Assembly (NCBI RefSeq): GCF_030035675.1
Contig: NC_084492.1
Coordinates: forward strand, 25,378,261-25,442,260
Length of the DNA stretch: 64,000 nt
Reading direction: 5' to 3'
From: Rhineura floridana
Taxonomy: Eukaryota > Chordata > Lepidosauria > Squamata > Rhineuridae
A program made the translations under genes and the position numbers. A model generated the notes under the pieces. That model had not been told where the DNA came from and searched no databases. It was given only the letters and a program-made list of their open reading frames with translations. The number at the start of each line of letters is the position of its first letter. Within the stretch, counting starts at the first letter, position 1. This document shows, piece by piece, positions 8,571-19,859 of the stretch.

Positions 8571-11500
8571 GAATCTCTACATTTATGCAAATCTGCCCTC
8601 TTTTTTGGTGATGTGTAAGTATACAATGGACCAAAAAGGAGAAAATACTTCCTTACTAGGCCTTATAGCATAAGATACTCTTAATAAGTTCTTCCTTCCC
8701 ATAATATGTTGCTATATTTTGAACTGGGATAGCCAAAAGCTTTCCTAGCATAATAAAAAGGTATCTTTGTATTATTATTGATACCAGTTTATCTCAATAA
8801 TAATGGACCAGCTTTGTGTGTTTATGCAAATCAAGCCAAGTTTGCCATCATGAACAGCATTTATTTAAATGCCATGCAATTCCCTACCACACACACACAC
8901 ACACACACAACCCTAACAGGGAAGGGAAACTTCCAGCCCAAATGAATAAAACTGAATTGTTCTTAAGACGGTTCCACATTCAATTCAAATCCACAGAACA
9001 ATATTTCATTTATCCTTAATTATTTCCCCAATGGTAAGTGTCAGAGAGTCCTTTTGTTCTCCTGATTTTTGCATGCAGCGAGATGAGGTAGCAGGTTTTA
9101 ATTTTTTTTAAAAAAAATTTCCCAGCATGCTGCCAGCTCTTAGACATGTGGGGTTTAGCCTCATTGTTTGAGGGATACAGCAACAAGTGAGAGAAACAGG
9201 AGTCCTGCCAAATTTCACAGCACACGAGAGCCCTCCAAGGTGCGCAAATATGGGGCTCCATTTTCACGCCAATCCCCTCCTGTACTTTGCTTTGCTACCA
9301 GAACGGTAACCCCATTGTCTTCCGCTGCATTATTTTGAAGCGGCTTTTCTCTCCCATTTGTGCCCTGTAATCCGTTCGGTTGCTGTCATCTCATGCTGAG
9401 GGTCTTCACTTGAAAGGAATCACTTAGCGCTCGCACAGATGACTCTCTTGAACCTGCTGGCAAAGAAGGAGGCTTTGACTAAAGTGCCAGGCCTGTGATC
9501 CTACTGACAGGGAGGGGGGAAATCTCTCTTTGGTGGAGTTTATAATTTGTTGCTTTCATGGTGCTCTGTTCTCAGTGCTTGTACTCAACGTTATCTTCTC
9601 TCCCCTGTGGAGTTTTCTACAAAGCATGATGGGAATGTTAGCTTGAGAAAGAGAAATTAATACTGCCTGTCGATGTTTGCCTAGCGCTCATACAAGCCTC
9701 ATCACACAGCCAGAAGCAAAGGGAGACATCTACCGTTTGATAGCTAGTAGAGAAGGTTATTTACTTACTCATATCATTACAGCACCACAGCCTTTTAGCC
9801 AGCTTGTTGCGCAGTTTGTCCAGCACCAAAAACTACACTGGAAACTTTGCTGTAAGGTGGAGTTGGTCTAAAAAGTGTGAAAGTTTGCAGAGATGAAAAA
9901 ATTTGGGAAGGTAAATTCTATGAGGAAAAAGCTGAAGGAACTGAGGGGGAATGACCATAGCAAAGGAATTAAGACTAGTTTTGTCCCTGAAGTGCTCCCC
10001 TTCTATGTGCAGGGAGTTTCACCTGGGGAAATGTGACATCCCACCTACAGTTGGAATGCTGTGTTCAGTGCTGGCTGGTACCCACTGAGGCTGCTAGGGT
10101 AGAAGGCAGGGAGGCAAACAGGAGGTGGAGCCACAGCCAGTGATAGGTAGAGACAGCTAATGCTAGTTTTGTCCCCATCCTCCCTGCTGAGTTCTACAAG
10201 GGCAACACCGAAGGCTCATCCAGACCATACTAAATACCCACATTTTCCTTATTGGAATTGTCCAAACCTGATTGCTTTGTAGGTGTGCCCTTTTTTGTTT
10301 ACAAACTCCCCCTCCTTCCTTGTCATCTTGTGGTGTTGCTGATTGGCTCAAATCAGGAGGGCGAGGGCTGAAGGAGCCAAAGGGCACCCAACAGAAGCAG
10401 GAGGCGTGGAAGGAGGTGCAGTTAGAACCACGCACATAAGAAACTGCTATTCAAAGCAACCAGCCTCTTCTTCTGCAACTGTTTGCAATGGCAGTTTCTT
10501 TCCTTTTTGGTGTTAAGTTGGTATTGGAAACTGGATCAAGGGAGGGGAAAGTGTGGGAGGGCAGTGATTGGAGGCGAACATCATATGGATGAGAGTGAAT
10601 TAATGGAGGCACTCCATTACAGATTACATGCATGTATGGATGAGCCCTGAGACTGGGGAGGAGGAAGGTGACAGGCAGTGCCACCTCCTGAACTAGTGTT
10701 ATGTAGGAAAATAGGCAGATGAGGGGTTGGCTGAGGGCAGAAAGAGGTTGGTGAGACAGTGTCCAATTTGCCCTATGAAACAGCCTCCACTGGCTGTATC
10801 TCACGATTCTACTGCACAGGAATGGCCCAAGACAATTTGCTGCCTATTCCACATACAAAAGTGGGATCTGAATCTTACTTCAACACAGGAGATGGGACAG
10901 CAACTTCCACTGCACTGGAGGGCAGCTCAGGGAGTGCTGTGCTCGAGCCACATGGCTCATACAACTGTCTGCCTGTTGCTCTTCAGCATCTGCTGCCTGA
11001 GGTATCTGCCTAGTGGTAGGGCTAGGTCTGCTGCAGCACATGCAGATCTCACTCTATGGGCCCTTCCAGGTGGCCTCTTTATTAAATATCCATCCTGATT
11101 TGCTTGCACAACACTTACGCAGAGCTTAGTTTATATGCAGTCTTTCCTGAGCATTCATCCTGATTTGCTTGCAAGGAATTTATACATCTTATCATTAATC
11201 ATTCATTCATTCATCCCACACTTTTCAATCCATTTCCCCACCACTTTCCAAACTGCAAAAAGTCTGATTCTTTTTTTAAAGAGGCTTTGTTGCTCCAGGG
11301 CAACAGCACCTCTTAATCCACTTTAAAGGCACAAAACTAATGTTCCAGTATGCACTTCAATCCGTCCCATGAAATATTGACAGTCTGGAGGCACACTATG
11401 GTTCTAGCATTCTATATTGTTCTTCAAGTAGCAAACTAATGATAAAAACATATGGTGTTCCAGTTGTCCAGTAATCATACCAGGGAACTGTTAAGAGTAT

Positions 11501-11700
11501 TCGTAAATTAGCAGAGGTTAGCTTAGTGTACCTTGCTCAGCTGTCTGTACAACATGAGTGTGTAGTTTACTTGGAAGAAAGCTTTTGCCTTGCTTTGAAT
11601 CACTGTGACTTCAGACTTAAGTTTTAAAATAAGAAAAGTCTACTTTATAAGTAGAAATACGTACTTGATAGGAAAGCCACTAGTTCTAGCTAACTTAAAA
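8571..11700. other. Long gene-free stretch, partly single-copy looking
   Basis: Holds an (AC)n run at 8887-8908. 9060-9870 looks non-repetitive and could be a conserved or regulatory element, though nothing in it can be named. 10085-10215 matches part of the GTGGAGGCT-type MITE (GGAGCCACAGCCAGTGATAG, CTGCTGAGTTCTACAAGG). 10900-11040 contains GGGCAGCTCAGGGAGTG, similar to 8010-8080. No open frame shows conserved protein features. Confidence 0.45.
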
Positions 11701-11705
11701 TTGCA

Positions 11706-11800
11706 ATCCAGTGCACACTTACTTGGGAGTAAATCCCACTGAACCCAATGGAATGTCCTTCTAAGTAGACATGTATTGGATTGTAGCCTAAGTTGGAGGC
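11706..11800. mobile_element. Palindromic MITE fragment, AGTAGACCCATT family
   Basis: GCAATCCAGTGCACACTTAC at one end and ATTGGATTGTAGCC at the other, with ACTTGGGAGTAAATCCCACT and CTTCTAAGTAGACATG inside. This is the common squamate MITE built around AGTAAGTCCCACTGAATT-like words. Confidence 0.6.
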
Positions 11801-12252
11801 ATGGTCATTGGCCAGATGCTAGAGGAGAGAGACAAAGGCAAGGTGTCTCCCTATCAGTGGTCAGAGAAGAAGAGGTAACAGGAAGGAGTGTTAGAAGTGA
11901 GATCAGCTCTCTAAGAGTTCACATGGAAGGAAGACAGATGAGTGCAGGTCAGTGACAGCCTAGCCATCCTGGAGGACTGTCTATCTTCTGTCTGGCATGC
12001 AAAGAGAACCAAATTGGAGTTGCTCTTGCCACGCTTCCAACCAGACTGGGGCAGCACCATTCATGGTTGGTACTATGAACAGAAGACCCCTGCTAGATCA
12101 GAGCATGCAGTCCAGCATTCTGCTCCTCACAGTTATCAGTCAAGTTCATCAACATTCAAGCTAGGGCTGGATCTTTCTACTTAAAATTGGCAACATCCAG
12201 TATTCATTTAAAGCTGATAATGGTATGAAGGCATCTGACGTGGTTTCATCTC

Positions 12253-12731
12253 TGTCAGGTTCAGAGCGAGAACCACCAGTCAGAGATGAGGGTGCAATCA
12301 GTTCTTGTTTTATTAAAGGAATGGATATATCAAAGGCTGTGCGCCTCATAGAAACCCCTATGCTAACTCACTACAATCCCAGCGCCCACTTCTGGGCGCT
12401 GTAGCCTCAAATAGGAGAGGTCTTGGGGCGTAACCTCTCACTCCGTCGCACACAGGTTCCTGATCAGCAGGTGGGAGAGCGGAGGTGAAGGAGGAGTGTC
12501 TGCTCTCTCAGGAGCATCCCCCAACAGTCCCGTGGGAGTGCTGGGGGGCTGAGTGCTGTCCCATTGAGGGGCAGGACCAGCCATGGGAACTGGCGGGGCG
12601 GGCAACTCACTCTCTTCCCCAAGGTCGGGGTTAGACTCAACAACAGCTGGATCATCCATGCTCCCTAACGGCTGAGGCTTCTGAAACTCATGCCTTCCCC
12701 TCCTTCCTCGGGAAGGAGGCAGGGTCCGTCA
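12253..12731 (-). mobile_element. LTR retrotransposon fossil: probable solo LTR
   Basis: A 479-bp unit with TG...CA ends on the minus strand (begins TGACGGACC, ends GAACCTGACA). A poly(A) signal, AATAAAACAAG, sits in the expected downstream part. No internal coding region lies beside it, so it is probably a solo LTR. The family is uncertain; Gypsy-like is a guess from overall shape. A proline-rich open stretch inside it is a by-product of the GC-rich U3-like half. No clear flanking duplication is visible, so age cannot be judged beyond not recent. Confidence 0.4.
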
Positions 12732-12889
12732 CTCCTGGGCTCAACAATCTCCAAAGCTAAGAGGTAAAAAAACAAAGCTGACATGTTTCAAGTTCCAGGA
12801 TTCAGGTAATAGCTGAGGGCAGCCTGGCCCTATGCATGTTTACTCAGAAGCAAGTCCTACTGAGTTCAGTGATGCTTGCTCTTTAGTCC

Positions 12890-13205
12890 AGTGGGGGCTG
12901 ATGTTTGAAGAGCCCACCCAATCACACTGGAGGCTGGTCCTTTACAGCAAATAAGACACTGCCCCACCAATCTCAGCCTGCCCTCAGCCACCACCACCAC
13001 CTGCCTGCCTTCTTACTTATAACCAGTCCAGTGGGTGGCACTGCCTGTGGCAGCTTCCTCTTCTTTAGTCTCAGTGTAGTCCTTGCAGAACTCAGCAGGC
13101 AAGAGAAGGATGGGAACAAAGCTAGAATCAGTTAGGGCTGCCTGCCATTGGCTCTGGCTTCACCTACTGTTGCTCTACCTGTCCTATGGGCATCAATCAC
13201 TGCTG
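12890..13205. mobile_element. Non-autonomous DNA element, GTGGAGGCT family
   Basis: Contains ACACTGGAGGCTGGTCC, CACTGCCCCACCAATCTCAG, CCAGTCCAGTGGGTGGCACT, GAACTCAGCAGG and CTGCCATTGGCTCTGGC. The same ordered words recur at 34725-34965, and in the opposite orientation at 44855-45118 and 5825-6110. No coding capacity. The superfamily is not settled, as no clean duplication was found. Confidence 0.55.
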
Positions 13206-14660
13206 ATTAAGTCCTAACTTTATAAGATGGGAGACCTAGGCCTTCAAATGCCCAGTCATGTGTAAGCTGAGGGGGGGGGACAAATCTAAATCACAAAAGA
13301 GGTTCACAGGTCTCTGTTCTTGCTTTTCTCGCCTGCCATCTTTCCCTCATAGCTCTTTCACTATCCTAGCAATGCTCCAATACCAAAAGTGAACCTGGCT
13401 CAGGAACAGTGAGCTGGAAGAGCTCCAAGAGGGGTAAGGACTGCAGTCCCTTGCCCGTGCCCCCATTTGGTGCTTTAAATCACATCCCCATTGTTACTGG
13501 GGCAGACAGATACAGGGTCTGTCACCATCGCATGTAGTTTGGTCTTAAGCGTGCATACAGAGTTTCTCTACCCAAACTGTAAGGGATGTAGTATAGGGCT
13601 ACATCTTAGTAAAGCCACCAGATGGGGCTATTTGTGTAATAAAAGCAACATCAGAGGCATTCTCTCACCTTGTTTGCATCCTTTGCTGTTCCAATTAAGG
13701 TCAATCATTTGGATTTGTCAAATTCTTCCTCTTCTTTCCTTGGTTGCTTCTATGCCTTTTCCCATGCTGCTAAGATATACATCTTCTGTAATAAACTGAA
13801 ATCAGTATTAAAACAGTGGTTCAACACAGTACTATACTGTACCCCCCAACTAAAGCCTGTTTGCACATGCAAAATTGGAATACATTCAGAAATAAGTCCC
13901 AGTCTGCATAAGTCCCATTTTCCCCAGCAACCAGCACTTTAATTACTAACTTCCTCCTAGCACCCCCCCCCATTTTAAAAGAGCCTTTTCTAACTCTTGT
14001 CCCTTTAACAAATTACTTCCTGTTCACTCTCAGCCCTAGTATTTCTACGTTTCTTCTTTTGCAATTAAAAAAAAAGAATGAGCAATTGCTTTGGTTAAAA
14101 AGAAGAAACAAGCCATAAAAGGCCTGTTAGCACAGAAAAGGGACTAATTAAAAGGGGGATTCAGAATTTACAGTGTACAGTTGGTTAGTGGTACCTGCAA
14201 ACCCAGCCGTGTTCTTACCTGCCCCACACCTGATATCATATATGTAGGACAGGTGGGTGGGGATGGGCGAAAATGTAGGCCAAATGCAGATGCCTGGTTG
14301 GCATAATGAGGCCTGCGGACCACAGGTTCCTCACTCCTGATTTATACCCTGGCTGCAATAGAGTAGAAACTGCTAATTCTAAGTCCAGTAGGCAAGGGGC
14401 AGAATCTGGGAGTAAATGACTAAAACAGACAGTAGCTGTGAGAAGTCTGCATAATACTTTGCCAGTCTACACTAGACAGGCTGGTGATGCAATTGTGCTT
14501 TATATTTTAAAAAGTCGCCACAAATCAGGTTATAAAAAGGGGAGGACAGCACAGAAAACATGAGAATATTTGGAAGTAATGTCTGAATTCTCCATAAACA
14601 CTTACTGAACAAATTACGTCCATTCCAGAGACAACAGTGATAACCCTTAACCCCCAAATG
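13206..14660. other. No recognised gene
   Basis: Mixed sequence with a C-run near 13960 and a possible MITE-like piece near 14220-14340 (GGCCTGCGGACCACAGGTTC). No supported coding, RNA or well-defined mobile feature. Confidence 0.4.
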
Positions 14661-14664
14661 CTTC

Positions 14665-15050
14665 TAATCACATATGAATGGAAATGGAATGCCTTCAAGT
14701 TGATCCTGACTTATGGCGACCCTATGAATAGGGTTTTCATGGTAAGCAGTATTCAGAGGGGGTTTACCATTTCCTCCCTCTGAGGCTAGTCCTCCCCAGC
14801 TGGCTAGGGCCTGCTCAGCCCCTTCCTTGTCCACATCAGCCAGCTGAGGGCAACTGGGCTCCTTGGGACTATGCAGCTTGCCCACGGCTGCACAGGTGGC
14901 AGGGCATATAACCCGAGCCACTCACTGTGGGGTGATCTTTAGCTGGCCCTTGACACCCAGGAGACATGAGCGGGGATTTGAACTCACAGACTCTGGACGC
15001 CCAGCCAGACTCTCCTCCCCACTGTGCTATACCAGCTGTTAATCACATAT
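14665..15050 (-). mobile_element. Sauria-type SINE (long form) with target-site duplication
   Basis: The tRNA-like head is at the right end (minus strand CAGCTGGTATAGCACAGTGG, then GAGTTCAAATCCCC). The BovB-like tail is at the left (minus strand CATAAGTCAGGATCAACTTG). TAATCACATAT occurs at 14665-14675 and 15040-15050, giving a clean target-site duplication around the body 14676-15039. The same long SINE form is at 53234-53613 in the other orientation. Confidence 0.85.
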
Positions 15051-15369
15051 AAAAGGTAAAGGTGTCACTGCACTTATAGAGCGAGTAGTTTCCGACTCTT
15101 AGGGTGACGTCTTGTGACGTTTACTAGGCAGGCTGTATATATGGGGTGGGATTGCCAGTTCCTTCTGCGGCCTTTCTTTACCCCCCAGCATATGCCGGGT
15201 ACTCATTTTACCAACCACGGATGGATGGAAGGCTGAGTGGACCTCGACCCCTTTTACCAGAGATTCGACTTCCTCCTTCCGTTGGAATCGAACTGCCACC
15301 ATGAGCAGAGCTTCGGCTACGTTACCGCCGCTTACCACTCTGCGCCATGGAGGCTCTTAATCACATATA
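15039..15369 (-). mobile_element. Second tRNA-derived SINE, different family, same target word
   Basis: On the minus strand it starts GAGCCTCCATGGCGCAGAGT with a Ser/Leu-like tRNA head, including TGGTAAGCGGCGGTAACG and B box AGTTCGATTCC. It runs to an ACACCTTTACC-type tail. TTAATCACATATA at 15039-15051 and 15357-15369 forms a 13-bp duplication around 15052-15356. The left copy is also the right duplication of the neighbouring Sauria SINE. Confidence 0.85.
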
Positions 15370-15497
15370 GTATTCCTGAATACTTTTCCATTTCTTTCAA
15401 ACAAAAGGGGAAATAAGGGAATGAGTGTAGCCTTATGATTATTAAAACTTTGCACACTCCAACCCACTGTCCTACACAGATAATAATTGCCTTACAG

Positions 15498-15735
15498 CAG
15501 CTGTGGGAAACATTTGGCTTTCCCTTTATTGCTGAATTACTACTCTCATCAGCTCCAGCAAGCATGGCCAATAACCTAGGATGATGGGAGTTGAAGTACA
15601 CCAAATAAAGGGAGAGCCAAAAGTTCCCTATGCCTGGACCACACCTCCCACCATCCCAAAGCATTGGTTATGCTAGCTGGGGCTCATGGCATTTAAGTCC
15701 TGCAACACTGGAAGGGCCATAGGTTCTCCATCTTT
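15498..15735. mobile_element. hAT-type MITEs, one whole and one partial
   Basis: 15498-15641 begins GCTGTGGGAAACATTTGGC and ends CCAAAAGTTCCCTATGCCTGG with inner CATGGCCAATA. 15642-15735 is a partial second copy (CTAGCTGGGGCTCATGG, GGCCATAGGTTCTCCATC). Confidence 0.65.
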
Positions 15736-15751
15736 GTACTATGTATACAAG

Positions 15752-15900
15752 GGAGCCAGTGTGGTATAGTGGTTGGAGTGTTGGATTAGGAGAGACCTGG
15801 GTTCAAATTCCTATTGGGCCATGAATCTCACTAGGTGAACTTGGTCACCAACTCATATCCTAACCAGGCTAGGGAAGCCTGGACTACAGCATCCTTGACA
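15752..15900 (+). mobile_element. Sauria-type SINE, 3'-truncated
   Basis: GGGAGCCAGTGTGGTATAGT, then GGTTGGAGTGTTGGATTAGG and GGGTTCAAATTCC give the A- and B-box head of the Sauria SINE. The BovB-like tail is missing. Confidence 0.75.
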
Positions 15901-15994
15901 GGTCCAATTTCTGCTTAAATACCTCTTGCAAAGAGGAAGTTTTGGAGAGAAAAACACTTCCGGTGTTCATGGCAGAAGCAAGACTGTGGACTAT

Positions 15995-16790
15995 AATAAT
16001 AATAATAATAAAATTGTATTTTTCAGTCGCCTATCTGTCTGGGTTAGGGACACTCTAGGCGACGTACAACAGAAATAAAACAATACATATATATCTCAAC
16101 ACAACCAAATTTAAGCTAAAACCATCCTTCAGTTCATATAGCATGGAATTAATCTGTCCCAATCTTGTAGGCCTGCCTGAATAGCCAGGTCTTTAAGGCT
16201 CGGCGAAAGCTTGACAAGGAGGGAGCATGTCTGAGATCAAAAGGGAGGGAGTTCCAGAGGGTGGGGGCCACAACAGAAAATGCCCTCTCTCTTGTCCACA
16301 CCAGCCTAGCTGTTCTCACCGGTGGGACCGAGAGAAGGTCCTGTGAGGCTGATCTCGTCAGGCGGCATACTTGGTGATTCTGGAGGCGTTCCTTCAGATA
16401 TACTGGGCTGAAACCGTATAGGGTTTTAAAGGTCAACACCAACACCTTGAATTGGGCCCGGTAGCCAGTGGAGATCTAATAACACTGGGGTGATATGATC
16501 CCAGCGATGGCTCTGCTTAATCAAGCGTGCCGCCGCATTCTGTACCAGCTGTAATTTCCGGACCGTTTTCAAGGGTAACCCCACGTAGAGCGCATTGCAG
16601 TAGTCTAAGCGAGAGGAGACCAGGGCATGTATCACTCGGGGGAGCAGATGAACAGGAAGGTAGGGTCGCAGTCTCCGTATCAGATGTAATTGATACCAAG
16701 CTGCCCAGCTCACTGCTGTAATCTGAGCCTCCATGGACGGCTGGGAGTCAAGAATGACCCCAAGACTGCGGACCCGCAGTGCCAGGATGG
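15995..16790 (-). mobile_element. L2/CR1-clade LINE: reverse transcriptase C-terminus and 3' end
   Basis: On the minus strand I read LGVILDSQPSMEAQI, then SRLDYCNALYVGLPLKTVRK, LQLVQNAAARLI, HWDHITPVLLDLHWLPG, then in a second frame VLTFKTLYGFSPVYLKERLQ and WNSLPFDLRHAPSLSSFRRA. This is the conserved tail of L2/CR1-clade LINEs. The coding tail sits in two frames, so it is inactive. The 3' end carries an AGGCGACTGAAAAATAC motif and an (ATT)n tail at 15995-16013, shared with 25725-25860 and 38588-38720. Confidence 0.85.
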
Positions 16791-16900
16791 GGAACCTGTG
16801 GCCCTTCAGATGCTGTTCAGCTCCAGCCAACATGGCCAATGGGAGGGATGATAGGAGTTATCCAACATCTGGAGGGCCACAGATGCCATTCCTGGCATCA
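16785..16900. mobile_element. hAT-type palindromic MITE
   Basis: CAGGATGGGGAACCTGTGGC at the left and GGAGGGCCACAGATGCCATT at the right, with CCAACATGGCCAATGGGAGG inside. It abuts the 5' limit of the LINE at 15995-16790. Confidence 0.7.
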
Positions 16901-16934
16901 TCCACTGCAATAGCCAAGCAGTGTCTAACTGTAC

Positions 16935-17080
16935 AATCCTAAGCATGTTTACTTCAAAGTAAACCCCACTGAGTTCAGTGTGTGGAACCTACTGCTTACT
17001 AAGTGTGTGACACACTTTTACCTGGGAGTAAGTCCTATTGAATTCATTAGGATATGTATAGGACTGTGCTGTTTTACATC
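16935..17080. mobile_element. Palindromic MITE, AGTAGACCCATT family
   Basis: GTACAATCCTAAGCATGTTT at the left and TATGTATAGGACTGTGCTG at the right, with TTCAAAGTAAACCCCACTG and TGGGAGTAAGTCCTATTG inside. Confidence 0.65.
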
Positions 17081-17156
17081 ATAGTAATATGCCTGTTACT
17101 TGGAAATAGGCGTCCAGTGGAACCTGCTGAAGGCATTTTGGATTGCAGCATAAAGC

Positions 17157-17450
17157 AGAGGTTCCCAAACTGTGATCTATGGAACACCAATGGCCATAAG
17201 CTTCATTCAGGTGGTCTGTGGCATGTCCGTATTAAATTTCACATTGATTTTATGCTTCTTTTACTTCTTATAGGATCCAAATTGGAATACCGTAAAATAC
17301 AGTATAAGAAATAAAAGAAGCAATAAAAATGCAATCCAAAATCAAACAGTGTATAACACAACGCATTACAGTTGCCAAAACAGGCAGAAGAATAATTAAG
17401 TGGTCCAGCAAGTGGTCTATGGAGGGAAAAGTTTGAGAACCATGGGCTAA
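17157..17450. mobile_element. hAT (Charlie-like ends) non-autonomous element
   Basis: Left end CAGAGGTTCCCAAACTGTG and right end AGTTTGAGAACCATG are near inverted repeats of the Charlie type. Possible 8-bp duplications GCATAAAG and GGCTAAAG match at six positions. A second copy at 36283-36608 shares GTGGTCTGTG, GGTGGTCTG and CAGGCAGAA. No transposase remains. Confidence 0.65.
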
Positions 17451-17468
17451 AGCTCTTCCACGCATCAG

Positions 17469-17598
17469 GTGCGGGGAACCTTTGGCCCTCCAAATGTTGC
17501 TGAACTACAACTCCCATCAGCCCCAGCAAACATGACCGATGGTTGTTCATTGTAGTTCAGCAACATCTGGAGGACCCAAGGTTCCCCACACCTGGTCT
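17469..17598. mobile_element. hAT-type palindromic MITE
   Basis: CAGGTGCGGGGAACCTTTGG to AAGGTTCCCCACACCTG, with GAACTACAACTCCCATCAGC inside. This is a well-preserved example of the family. Confidence 0.8.
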
Positions 17599-18084
17599 AC
17601 ACTGACTGACGCAGCTGTCCAGGCTGCTGGCTAATAGGTGCTTTGCACACAGCCCACAAGCTCAGGTTGAAGCTGCAGGGGGAAAAACACATTTGAAAAG
17701 TTGGACTTGGAACACAGCCAACAAAAGAAACCCCATTTTTTTGGAACTGGATGGATAGGGAGGTTCCAAGGACATGTTGGTTGCTTTCGGAGAAGTGTTG
17801 ATGCATTAAGATTCTCCACAATGTTCCACAATATTTGTCAACAAAGAAATATTGCAAAAAGACCATAAAAGGCACAAGTCTGTCCTCAGCAGGAAATTGA
17901 CCCTGTAAAAGGCTCCCCCTGAAGCTTCCCACTGCTCAGGGAAGCTGGGAGCATAAAAGAATACCAATATTTTGAATAAGCGACTTTGTAATTGAGGCAC
18001 GCTTCCAGTCTACTGCATTTTTCTTCCTTTAAAGCTGTCTTTTCTTCTGCTTTCACAAGCAACTGCCTCCTTGAGTTTCATGCT

Positions 18085-18260
18085 GAACTCTCCCTTTTTG
18101 CTTATATAAAATATTTAGCATTTATATAGCGAGTCCTCAGAATGTTCCACATGCATGGTTTCATTGATCCTTACAACGGCCCTGCAAGATTTATCTCTAT
18201 TACTGTCATTATATCACAAGGACGGGGGGGGGGGAGACTGAGGCTGGGAGAGAATGGTTT
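18085..18260 (+). mobile_element. MIR/L2-like 3' end
   Basis: GCATTTATATAGCGAGTCCT, then CATTGATCCTTACAACGGCC, CTGCAAGATTTATC and GACTGAGGCTGGGAGAGAAT follow the order of MIR/L2-type 3' ends. A similar copy is at 45275-45455. Confidence 0.5.
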
Positions 18261-18362
18261 CAAAGAATCATACAGTTGTTGGAAGGGATCTTGGAGGTCA
18301 TTCAGTCTAACCCCTGCTGCTTAATGCAGGTTCTGCTATGCAGGATGCAACTAGCAGCCTTC
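18258..18362 (-). mobile_element. CR1 3' end
   Basis: CAAAGAATCATACAGTTGTT, GGAAGGGATCTTGGAGGTCA and TCTAACCCCTGCT are the inverted CR1 3' UTR phrase seen also at 33672-33730, 42456-42730 and 54949-55260. Confidence 0.7.
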
Positions 18363-18367
18363 CCTAG

Positions 18368-18500
18368 CCTGCTCCAGGCCTCCAGATGTTGCTGAACTAT
18401 AACTCCTGTCATCCCTGACCATTAGCCATGCTTGCTGGGGCTTGTGGGAGTTGTAGTTCAGCAACACCTGGAGGATCAAAGGTTCCCTATCCCTGGTATG
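18368..18500. mobile_element. hAT-type palindromic MITE
   Basis: GGCCTCCAGATGTTGCTGAA to GTTCCCTATCCCTGG, with ATTAGCCATGCTTGCTGGGG inside. Confidence 0.65.
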
Positions 18501-18854
18501 GACAATACAAGCTCGGCGGACCAAGGCCTGATAAGGCAGCTTTCTATGCTTTGTGCTTTAGTGTAGATGCAAAAACTTCCACTTGTTGGACATTGTATGT
18601 AGGTACAGACCCCTTCAGACAAGTCAGTTCCACTGGATTCCCAGCACTCAAGGCAGAAGGGAGGCTATATGGTGATATGGTTACCAGGTTAGTTTCAAAG
18701 GAGGGGTCCGATTCACACAGTTTTTCAAGTGCAAACGTCACACCAAGGTTAATAATTCCACATGGTGGATATTGCTTGACTGCAGCCCCCATGTGAAGGG
18801 AGCTGGTATTTATCATGCCAGAGTGAACTGTGGAAGTTTCTCTGATGTGTCTTT

Positions 18855-19008
18855 GGTTCCAGCAGGAATGGGAAGCCTGTGGTCCTCCAGCTGTTCCTGG
18901 ACTATAAATCCCATCATCCCTGACCACTGGCCACACTGGCTAGGGCTGATGGGAACTGGAGTCCAACAACATCCGGCGGACCACAGGCTTCCCATCTCCG
19001 GGTTCCAA
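18855..19008. mobile_element. hAT-type MITE with 8-bp target-site duplication
   Basis: The body 18863-19000 (138 bp, the same length as the copy at 61237-61374) runs from CAGGAATGGGAAGCCTGTGG to CACAGGCTTCCCATCTCCG. It is flanked by GGTTCCAG (18855-18862) and GGTTCCAA (19001-19008), 7 of 8 matching. This supports hAT superfamily. Confidence 0.8.
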
Positions 19009-19207
19009 CAACGTTACAAAAAGGACAGGCCTGCACAACCTTTGCTCCATCAAGCCAAACAATCCACTAGTTAATTTGTGTATGATGGTCAGGTGGGACC
19101 TTTACAGCCCCAAAAAGACAGCAAGAACACGAACTTTATCCCACTCTTTGTGGGCAACCATACATGACTGGCATTTAGCTGCATTTAGCTTGGCAGGTCA
19201 TACAAGT

Positions 19208-19508
19208 CAGGAACATAGGAAGCTGCCTTATACAGAGTATGACCGTTGGTCCCTCTAGCTCACTATTGTCTACACCACTGTTCTTCAGCCTTGGGTTCCC
19301 AGACGTCGGGTGGGTTCTTGGCCATTGGCTACGCTGGCTGGGGTTGATGGGAATTGTAGTCTGACAACATCTGGGGACCCAAGGTTGAAGAACGCTGGTC
19401 TACACTGAGTGTCAGCGATGCTCCACGGGTTCAAGCAGGAGTCTCCTCCAGCCGGGGATTCAGCATGGGACCTTCTGCATGCCAGGCAGATGCTCTGCTA
19501 CTGAGCCG
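19208..19508 (-). mobile_element. tRNA-Ala-derived SINE carrying a hAT MITE
   Basis: The SINE tail GGAACATAGGAAGCTGCCTT is at the left and the tRNA-like head (GACCTTCTGCATGCCAGGCA, CTGCTACTGAGCCGCTGCCC) at the right. It is split by a 122-bp MITE, 19276-19397, with ends CACTGTTCTTCAGCCTTGGG and CCAAGGTTGAAGAACGCTG. A perfect 8-bp duplication GTCTACAC flanks it (19268-19275 and 19398-19405). Confidence 0.9.
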
Positions 19509-19859
19509 CTGCCCTTCTAAGTTTTGCGGAACTGCAAAAGAAGAGCTTCAGCAGCATCAGCCTCAATACATATCCCTTCCCATGTACCAAGTAATCATTT
19601 TGGGGCTGGGAAATGATTTTAAATAGCAGCCAGTAACTTTTTTTGTATAATCTCCTCTGGTGACAGAACACATGGTGTTCTGTCTGGAACCATGTAGGAT
19701 GCAGGGGTGCCATGTCCCATTAGATCAGAACATGCTTGCTACATTTGCAACCCCCTGCAGCGATTGACGCGGTATAGCAATTATTCTGGTCCCTGGAACC
19801 AGAGTTCAAAAAGGAAGTGCTGGGATTTGTGGTGCAGTAAGGTACTTGTCCTCCTCTAG

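Noticed and set aside
12438-12659. Proline-rich 73-residue minus-strand frame with a good ATG
   Set aside because: It lies wholly inside the LTR-like fossil and has no domain; composition alone explains it.
16527-16942. Plus-strand open frames overlapping the L2-like LINE
   Set aside because: Antisense to a conserved reverse transcriptase tail and a MITE.
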